Assembly: GCA_964396025.1 (NCBI GenBank)
Contig: CAYNBT010000023.1
Location: forward strand, 1-9,859
Direction of reading: 5' to 3'
DNA length: 9,859 nt
Origin: CAYNBT01 sp964396025
GTDB taxonomy: Bacteria > Patescibacteriota > WWE3 > UBA101185 > UBA10185
Made by a program: the position numbers and the translations under genes. This document shows positions 6,127-9,859 of this stretch, piece by piece. Every line of letters begins with the position of its first letter. Within the stretch, counting starts at the first letter, position 1. The notes under the pieces are model-generated. The model was given only the letters and a program-made list of their open reading frames with translations, was not told the DNA's origin and made no database searches.

Positions 6127-7745
6127 ATGCTCAATAAAAATCCCAAAATCTTATTCGTAACAGGAGGTGTTATTTCTGGTTTAGGAAAGGGCATAACCAC
6201 AGCCTCTACAGCACTTTTACTAAAATCAGCCGGATTTAAAGTTACAGTCTTAAAAGTAGATATGTATCTCAATGTTGATGCGGGAACAATGAATCCTATT
6301 GAACATGGTGAGGTTTTTGTTACAGACGACGGATTGGAGACAGATCAAGACATTGGCAATTACGAGAGATTCTTGAGCCAAAACTTTAAAAAGCATAACT
6401 ATATGACCATGGGTCAGGTTTATTGGGACATCCTAAACCGCGAGCGTGCACTTGGTTATGGGGGCAAAACTGTACAGGGGCACATCCACGTTCCTGAAGA
6501 AATTATTTCCAAAATATACCTTGCAGCAGAACGAGATGAAGCAGACATTGTTTTGGTAGAAGTTGGCGGCACAGTAGGTGAATATCAAAACGTTTTGTTT
6601 TTTGAAGCAATTAGGCGCCTGAAGCAAAAGAAACCCCAAGACACATTTTTGATTCACTTGGTGTATTTGATCACACCTCCGTTTTTGGGAGAGATGAAGA
6701 GCAAACCGGCTCAAGCCTCTATCTATGAACTTTACAAACTAGGCTTGCATCCGGATTTTGTTGTATGTAGAAGCGACGATCCCATGGACGAAAAGCGAAA
6801 AACAACCATTGCCTTTAACACAGGTATTAGTGAGGATAGAATCATTTCTGCCCCAAATGTAGATACAACTTACAAGATTCCACTTTTGTTAAAAGAACAG
6901 GGTATGGACAATAATCTACTTGAGTTAATGGGTTTGGAACGAAAAAAAGACGACATGGAGTTGTGGAATAAAATGCTGGAAAGTGCATCAACCGCGCAAA
7001 AAGAAGTCAAAATTGCCATAACTGGCAAGTACTTTACTTCCGGCAAGTTTTCTTTAGAAGACGCTTACATTTGTGTGATTGAGGCCATAAAACACGCCGC
7101 GTGGAAACAAAACCTAAAACCTGTAATCAAATGGTTTGACGTTGAAAAATTTGAAGATCCAAATTCATTACCAGAGTTGCAAAAAGAACTAGCAGATTTT
7201 GATGGCGTGATTGTGCCCCAAGGTTGGGGAAGCAGGGGAGTCGAAGGTAAAATAAATGTCATCAAATTTATTCGCGAAAACAAAATTCCTTATCTAGGTC
7301 TATGTTTTGGCATGCAGATGGCGGTGATTGAATACTCAAGAAATGTTCTTGGATTGGCTGGTGCTAACTCTACGGAGGCAAACAAAGAAACCCCCCATCC
7401 AGTAATCTACATTATGCCCGACCAAAAAGAGTATCTGGAAAAGAATCAATACGGCGGAACCATTCGGCTTGGCGCTTGGCCATGCAAATTGGAGGAGGGG
7501 AGTATTGTGCAAGAATGTTACAGCAGATTTAATGGAGAGCTTAAAGATAATGTAGTTTCTGAGCGCCACAGGCACCGCTACGAGGTTAACAACGACTACA
7601 AGCATCAACTTAGTGATGCTGGCCTAGTGATATCAGGCACATCCCCAGACGGTAAACTGGCTGAGATAATTGAGCTGCCCAAGAGTGTTCATCCGTTCTT
7701 TGTGGGCACTCAGTATCATCCGGAATACAAGTCTTGGCCGCTTAA
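6127..7745 (+). CDS. pyrG: CTP synthase (3' end lost in scaffold gap)
   Basis: Makes CTP from UTP, ATP and glutamine. 539 residues are visible. The N-terminal synthetase domain has P-loop 'GGVISGLGKGITTAS', 'HGEVFVTDDG' and 'GNYERF'. The C-terminal class I glutamine amidotransferase has catalytic Cys393 (GLCFGMQ), His531 and Glu533 (QYHPE), plus 'RLGAWPC' and 'SERHRHRYEVNN'. E. coli PyrG has about 25-30 residues after the HPE motif; here the frame enters the Ns after 'KSWPL', so only the tail is missing. Unusual positions: 'DMYLNVDAGTM' (45-55) where most bacteria have DPY and DPG, and 'PQGWG' (364-368) where PGGFG is usual in the oxyanion strand. No SD is seen; see the putative leaderless promoter. 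It stands alone, divergent from the 66-aa gene. Confidence 0.97.
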
Positions 7746-7845
7746 NNNNNNNNNNNNNNNNNNNNNNNNNNNNNNNNNNNNNNNNNNNNNNNNNNNNNNN
7801 NNNNNNNNNNNNNNNNNNNNNNNNNNNNNNNNNNNNNNNNNNNNN
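7746..7845. other. Scaffold gap (100 N)
   Basis: Exactly 100 N, a usual arbitrary gap size, so the true length is unknown. The flanks are CTTAA on the left and TTAAG on the right. The missing part should hold the last codons of pyrG, perhaps a terminator and the tRNA-Val promoter. Confidence 0.99.
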
Positions 7846-7849
7846 TTAA

Positions 7850-7926
7850 GGGCGGTTAGCTCAGCTGGTTAGAGCATTCGGCTTACATCCGAAAGGTCGG
7901 GGGTTCGATCCCCTCACCGCCCACCA
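7850..7926 (+). tRNA. tRNA-Val (anticodon UAC)
   Basis: 77 nt including encoded CCA (7924-7926). Acceptor GGGCGGT pairs with ACCGCCC (7916-7922), discriminator A7923. D arm GCTC/GAGC; anticodon stem TTCGG/CCGAA with loop CTTACAT, anticodon TAC at 7884-7886; T arm GGGG-GTTCGAT-CCCC with the standard GTTCGA loop. It starts 4 nt after the gap, so its promoter is not visible, and no terminator follows. Confidence 0.97.
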
Positions 7927-7935
7927 TCTTCAAAC

Positions 7936-7963
7936 TTTACATACATGTTGATGCGGTTATACT
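7936..7963 (+). promoter_or_regulatory. Strong promoter just after tRNA-Val
   Basis: TTTACA (7936-7941), 16-nt spacer, TATACT (7958-7963): five of six consensus bases in each box. Predicted start is near 7970. It lies 200 nt before the 83-aa gene, which has a closer promoter of its own, so this one may serve a separate transcript. Confidence 0.6.
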
Positions 7964-7983
7964 GAACTAGCTTATCAAACTAA

Positions 7984-8094
7984 GTGAACGAAAGTTCCAA
8001 TATTCGCAGAATGCCCTCATTGAGGGGCCTTCCCGTTCCGTATGGAGGATCTTCACAGCAAGAAGCTGCTCAAATTATTCTTAACTTTGTTTAA
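7984..8094 (+). CDS. Possible 36-aa peptide, or structured non-coding RNA region
   Basis: A GTG at 7984, 14 nt after the predicted transcription start, opens a 36-codon frame ending TAA at 8092-8094; an ATG at 8011 gives 27 residues. The sequence looks protein-like (GLPVPYGGSSQQEAAQIIL) but has no SD and no recognised family. The same bases fold into GAAC-GAAA-GTTC (7986-7997, GNRA loop), CCCTC-ATT-GAGGG (8014-8026) and GAG/CTC with CTTC/GAAG (8045-8071). The stretch may therefore be a small RNA or a long leader instead. It sits between two promoters. Coding status is uncertain. Confidence 0.25.
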   Translation: MNESSNIRRMPSLRGLPVPYGGSSQQEAAQIILNFV

Positions 8095-8095
8095 C

Positions 8096-8124
8096 TTGAC
8101 TATTCATTGCTCATGTAGCATTAT
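8096..8124 (+). promoter_or_regulatory. Promoter of the 83-aa gene
   Basis: TTGACT (8096-8101), exact 17-nt spacer, CATTAT (8119-8124). Predicted start is near 8131, giving a leader of about 40 nt. That leader has a small hairpin CATTT/AAATG (8144-8160) abutting the SD GAGGAG (8160-8165). Confidence 0.55.
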
Positions 8125-8171
8125 ATAGGCCTCGCTTTACGCACATTTCATCACAAAATGAGGAGATTAAT

Positions 8172-8423
8172 ATGTTACATAGTAGAGGCAAACTTGCGAA
8201 GTTAACTCGACCGGCGGCTCCACAGGGCCAAGAAAGAAGTTTAGAAGATTTAGAATTAACATTCGTGCGATTTATTGAGATTGATGGAGAGGCAGCTGTT
8301 GTATTAGCCAATCATAAGTGTGAGCATACTTTTCAAGTATTCAAAACACGAAGCATGTTTTGTCCAAGATTCTACATTCAACTTTCCGGCGACTTTGGTG
8401 ATGGACACGCTTATCTGAAGTAA
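8172..8423 (+). CDS. Small protein of unknown function (83 aa)
   Basis: Not recognised. ATG at 8172 with SD GAGGAG 6 nt upstream. The N-terminus is basic and flexible (MLHSRGKLAKLTRPAAPQGQ), followed by an acidic stretch (SLEDLEL). The last 50 residues alternate hydrophobic and polar residues, as in a small beta-sheet domain (FIEIDGEAAVVL, FYIQL, HAYLK), with Cys50 and Cys64. There is no signal or membrane segment, so it is probably cytosolic. It has its own promoter and ends only 6 nt from the convergent reductase gene with no terminator between. Its C-terminal 50 residues have the same length and a loosely similar pattern as those of the 99-aa gene at 9318. Confidence 0.75.
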   Translation: MLHSRGKLAKLTRPAAPQGQERSLEDLELTFVRFIEIDGEAAVVLANHKCEHTFQVFKTRSMFCPRFYIQLSGDFGDGHAYLK

Positions 8424-8429
8424 GTATTT

Positions 8430-9176
8430 CTAGGCAGTAATAGACTCGTTCTGTTGCTGCCTTCTGTTTCTTCTAATAGTAAACTTTTCTGAGTGAATTT
8501 GCTCCTCATGTATTCCTAGCTTTTCCAAAGTACTTTTTAACTCGTCAACCATATTGGGATTTCCGCAAATATACACATCTGACTCTTGTGCTTGAGTATA
8601 ATCAAAAAGCGAAGTAACTCTACCATAACGCCCATAGGGTGAGTTTTGCTCTTGTGAAAGACACAATGTTAATTCAAAGTCTTTTAGCTCTTTTTTTGCT
8701 TTTTCAAAAAAATCAAGGAAAAGTGCATCACCGTATGTTCTAACTCCAAAATACACAGATACTTTTCCGGCGAATTTGGTTGTAATAAGTGCTTGAATGA
8801 TACTTATGAACGGTGCAATTCCTGCTCCTGTGGCTACAAACATGATGGATTCTTTTGTATGAGGTCTTAGGTGAAATTTTCCGGCGGGGCCTATGAAAGA
8901 AGTCTCGTCACCCTCTTGGGCTTTTCTAAAGAAATCAGCGCCAATTCCGGGGTTTTTTACATCTACAAGTAGTTCAAATGTGTCACTTAACGCTGAGTCT
9001 GAACATATAGAATAGCTTCTAAATGCCGGATCTCCCACTTTTACGCTAACAAATTGCCCCGGCATAAACACAAAGCCGGTTGGGGCTAAAACGTTGAATT
9101 TAACCAAAATCATTGTAGGTGTAAGCCAGTTTTTGGCTTCAATACGCGCCCTATATAGTTTCCGCTGAATTTCCAT
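8430..9176 (-). CDS. Stand-alone FAD/NAD(P)H oxidoreductase (ferredoxin-NADP reductase-like)
   Basis: 248 residues from the ATG at 9176. An in-frame GTG at 9194 would lie upstream of the predicted -10 box. Two domains: an N-terminal FAD-binding barrel (about 1-105) with 'PGQFVSVKV', the FAD motif RSYS (53-56) and 'GPAGKFHL'; then a nucleotide-binding Rossmann domain with 'VATGAGIAPF' (114-123), 'VYFGVR' and 'YICGNPNMV' (Cys204). Members move electrons between NAD(P)H and a partner such as ferredoxin, flavodoxin or another protein domain. No ferredoxin or haem domain is fused, and no partner is encoded nearby, so the acceptor is unknown. Its tail is Arg/Gln-rich (TIRRNRRQQQNESITA). No SD; the start codon sits exactly where transcription should begin. 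Confidence 0.94.
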   Translation of the reverse strand: MEIQRKLYRARIEAKNWLTPTMILVKFNVLAPTGFVFMPGQFVSVKVGDPAFRSYSICSDSALSDTFELLVDVKNPGIGADFFRKAQEGDETSFIGPAGKFHLRPHTKESIMFVATGAGIAPFISIIQALITTKFAGKVSVYFGVRTYGDALFLDFFEKAKKELKDFELTLCLSQEQNSPYGRYGRVTSLFDYTQAQESDVYICGNPNMVDELKSTLEKLGIHEEQIHSEKFTIRRNRRQQQNESITA

Positions 9177-9182
9177 TGCACA

Positions 9183-9188
9183 ATTGTA
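9183..9188 (-). promoter_or_regulatory. -10 box giving a leaderless reductase mRNA
   Basis: Minus-strand TACAAT (five of six bases of TATAAT) is followed by exactly 6 nt and then the ATG at 9176, so the A of ATG is the predicted transcription start. The -35 region is weak. No SD fits between. Confidence 0.5.
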
Positions 9189-9225
9189 TAACACCTACGC
9201 AAACTACACTATAAGATAATGCGAT

Positions 9226-9254
9226 TTGACTTTTGTTTTGTGTGGTCATATCAT
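9226..9254 (+). promoter_or_regulatory. Promoter of the 99-aa gene
   Basis: TTGACT (9226-9231), exact 17-nt spacer, TATCAT (9249-9254); five of six consensus bases in each box. Predicted start is near 9261, leaving a leader of about 57 nt before the ATG at 9318. Confidence 0.7.
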
Positions 9255-9271
9255 AGAAGCCTTATCCAAGC

Positions 9272-9294
9272 ACTCTGATCAAATTAATCGGAGT
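9272..9294 (+). promoter_or_regulatory. Leader hairpin upstream of the 99-aa gene
   Basis: ACTCTGAT (9272-9279) pairs with ATCGGAGT (9287-9294) with one T-G wobble and a 7-nt loop, inside the predicted 5' leader and 11 nt before the SD GGGAG (9306-9310). No T-tract follows, so it is not a terminator. It may stabilise the mRNA or serve a regulator. Confidence 0.4.
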
Positions 9295-9317
9295 ACATTA
9301 CGAAAGGGAGAAACATT

Positions 9318-9617
9318 ATGGCAAGCACATTTAGTAATCGTCTTCTTGCAGTCCGTGAACAACTGGAACTAAAGGAACAATTTCCGTGGGCATTCAAAAT
9401 GGCGCATCGTCGTTGGCCCGGATTGGCGACCACTCTTGACAAAGATGGTTTTGAGCTTTTATCCCTTGAGCCTGTGGAAGGACGTTGCATTGCTACAATT
9501 CGGCACAAGCAAACACATCAAACATACACCGGTGTTGTTCATCGATTTCTTGGGCGGTTGCATGCGGCATTCACCCTAGATCAAAACAAAGAACCGGTTA
9601 CTTACTACTTTAAATAG
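9318..9617 (+). CDS. Small protein of unknown function (99 aa)
   Basis: Not recognised. ATG at 9318 with GGGAG 7 nt upstream. The N-terminal half is helical and basic, with aromatic residues (FPWAFKMAHRRWPG). The C-terminal half looks like a small beta domain (FELLSLEPVEG, CIATIRH, TYTGVVH, HAAFTL, VTYYFK) and is rich in His and Arg. One Cys; no signal or membrane helix. It is a single-gene unit with a near-consensus promoter, a leader hairpin and a strong terminator, so it is probably well expressed. The His/Arg-rich, Trp-containing make-up might suit nucleic-acid binding, but no motif proves this. Confidence 0.8.
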   Translation: MASTFSNRLLAVREQLELKEQFPWAFKMAHRRWPGLATTLDKDGFELLSLEPVEGRCIATIRHKQTHQTYTGVVHRFLGRLHAAFTLDQNKEPVTYYFK

Positions 9618-9646
9618 CCGGATCAAGTTGAACTTGTAAGACCCTT

Positions 9647-9690
9647 AGGCCAGACATAAGCTAACCCCTTTTGTCTGGCCTTATTCATTG
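9647..9690 (+). terminator. Rho-independent-like terminator after the 99-aa gene
   Basis: AGGCCAGACA (9647-9656) pairs perfectly over 10 bp with TGTCTGGCCT (9672-9681), followed by a modest T-rich TATTCATT. The 3' arm also contains the -35 region of the next promoter. Confidence 0.8.
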
Positions 9691-9697
9691 GTATAAT
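9671..9697 (+). promoter_or_regulatory. Promoter of tRNA-Gln
   Basis: A perfect TATAAT (9692-9697) preceded by TGG makes an extended -10. TTGTCT (9671-9676), 15 nt upstream and inside the terminator stem, is the likely -35. Predicted start is near 9704. The leader holds a GC-rich hairpin CGCGCT/AGCGCG (9706-9726) before the mature tRNA. Confidence 0.65.
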
Positions 9698-9740
9698 GTT
9701 TGCGCCGCGCTCGCTACCAAAGCGCGTGCAGGATTTTCAT

Positions 9741-9814
9741 TGGGGGATCGTCTAATGGTAGGACTCTGGGTTTTGGTCCCAGTTATCGGGGTTCGAATCC
9801 CTGTCCCCCAGCCA
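9741..9814 (+). tRNA. tRNA-Gln (anticodon UUG)
   Basis: 74 nt including encoded CCA (9812-9814). Acceptor TGGGGGA pairs with TCCCCCA (9804-9810), discriminator G9811. Anticodon stem CTGGG/CCCAG with loop TTTTGGT, anticodon TTG at 9773-9775. T loop GTTCGAATCC with standard bases. The T-A first acceptor pair and G discriminator are typical of bacterial tRNA-Gln. No clear terminator in the remaining 45 bases. Confidence 0.97.
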
Positions 9815-9859
9815 AATTGAAAAATCACCACTTTTTGACGCTACATTCACATATTCATA

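Noticed and set aside
7970..8090. SRP RNA, tmRNA, RNase P RNA, TPP, T-box or fluoride riboswitch
   Set aside because: None of the core conserved bases of these RNAs that I know could be found, so only an unnamed structured region is reported.
8111..8311. 66-aa minus-strand frame over the 83-aa gene
   Set aside because: No SD or promoter, Ser/Asn-rich composition, and the + strand gene has clear signals.
9819..9836. AAAAA/TTTTT hairpin as terminator of tRNA-Gln
   Set aside because: Only five A-T pairs, too weak to support a terminator call.
1..9859. CRISPR arrays, insertion sequences, long direct repeats or attachment sites
   Set aside because: No regularly spaced repeats, transposase frames or long repeats flanking the tRNAs were seen.

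Overview
The window is an AT-rich, densely packed bacterial segment. It has 11 supported protein-coding genes (two incomplete), one more possible mini-gene, two tRNA genes with encoded CCA ends, and a 100-base run of N marking a scaffold gap. The standard code fits: TGA ends two genes at sensible places, one of them just before a textbook terminator. Many very small genes, minimal spacers and a divergent CTP synthase suggest a reduced-genome bacterium, possibly of the Candidate Phyla Radiation (Patescibacteria). That placement is an inference; nothing here proves a taxon.

Left part (1-3222, + strand): an envelope-looking operon. The C-terminal end of a multi-pass membrane protein (possibly a family 2 glycosyltransferase) enters from off-window. 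It is followed after 2 nt by a membrane-anchored TIM-barrel hydrolase-like protein, which overlaps by one base an ABC-F ATPase. Next come a 54-aa minus-strand gene and, divergently, a secreted Cys-containing protein whose C-terminal half resembles a 3D-type double-psi barrel (3433-3269 and 3521-4459). Their promoters face each other across about 20 bases.

Middle (4488-7745): a two-way terminator separates the secreted protein from a minus-strand pair, a Ddl-like ATP-grasp ligase followed by a 52-aa six-cysteine protein that was found by hand-translating the gap. Upstream of these is a small single-helix membrane protein with its own promoter, Shine-Dalgarno (SD) site and terminator. Divergent to it is CTP synthase (pyrG), which runs into the gap about 25 codons before its expected end.

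Right part (7846-9859): tRNA-Val(UAC); a strong promoter reading into a structured roughly 120-nt stretch that may be an RNA or encode a 36-aa peptide; an 83-aa unknown gene converging, 6 nt apart, on a stand-alone FAD/NAD(P)H reductase; a divergent 99-aa unknown gene with a good promoter and terminator; and tRNA-Gln(UUG).

Two modes of translation initiation seem to coexist. The small genes and the secreted-protein gene carry clear SD sequences. The three enzyme genes pyrG, the ATP-grasp ligase and the reductase have none, and instead have a -10-like box placed so that transcription would start at or within about 3 nt of the start codon. The themes are cell envelope (membrane protein, hydrolase-like protein, 3D-like protein, Ddl-like ligase), nucleotide supply and translation.
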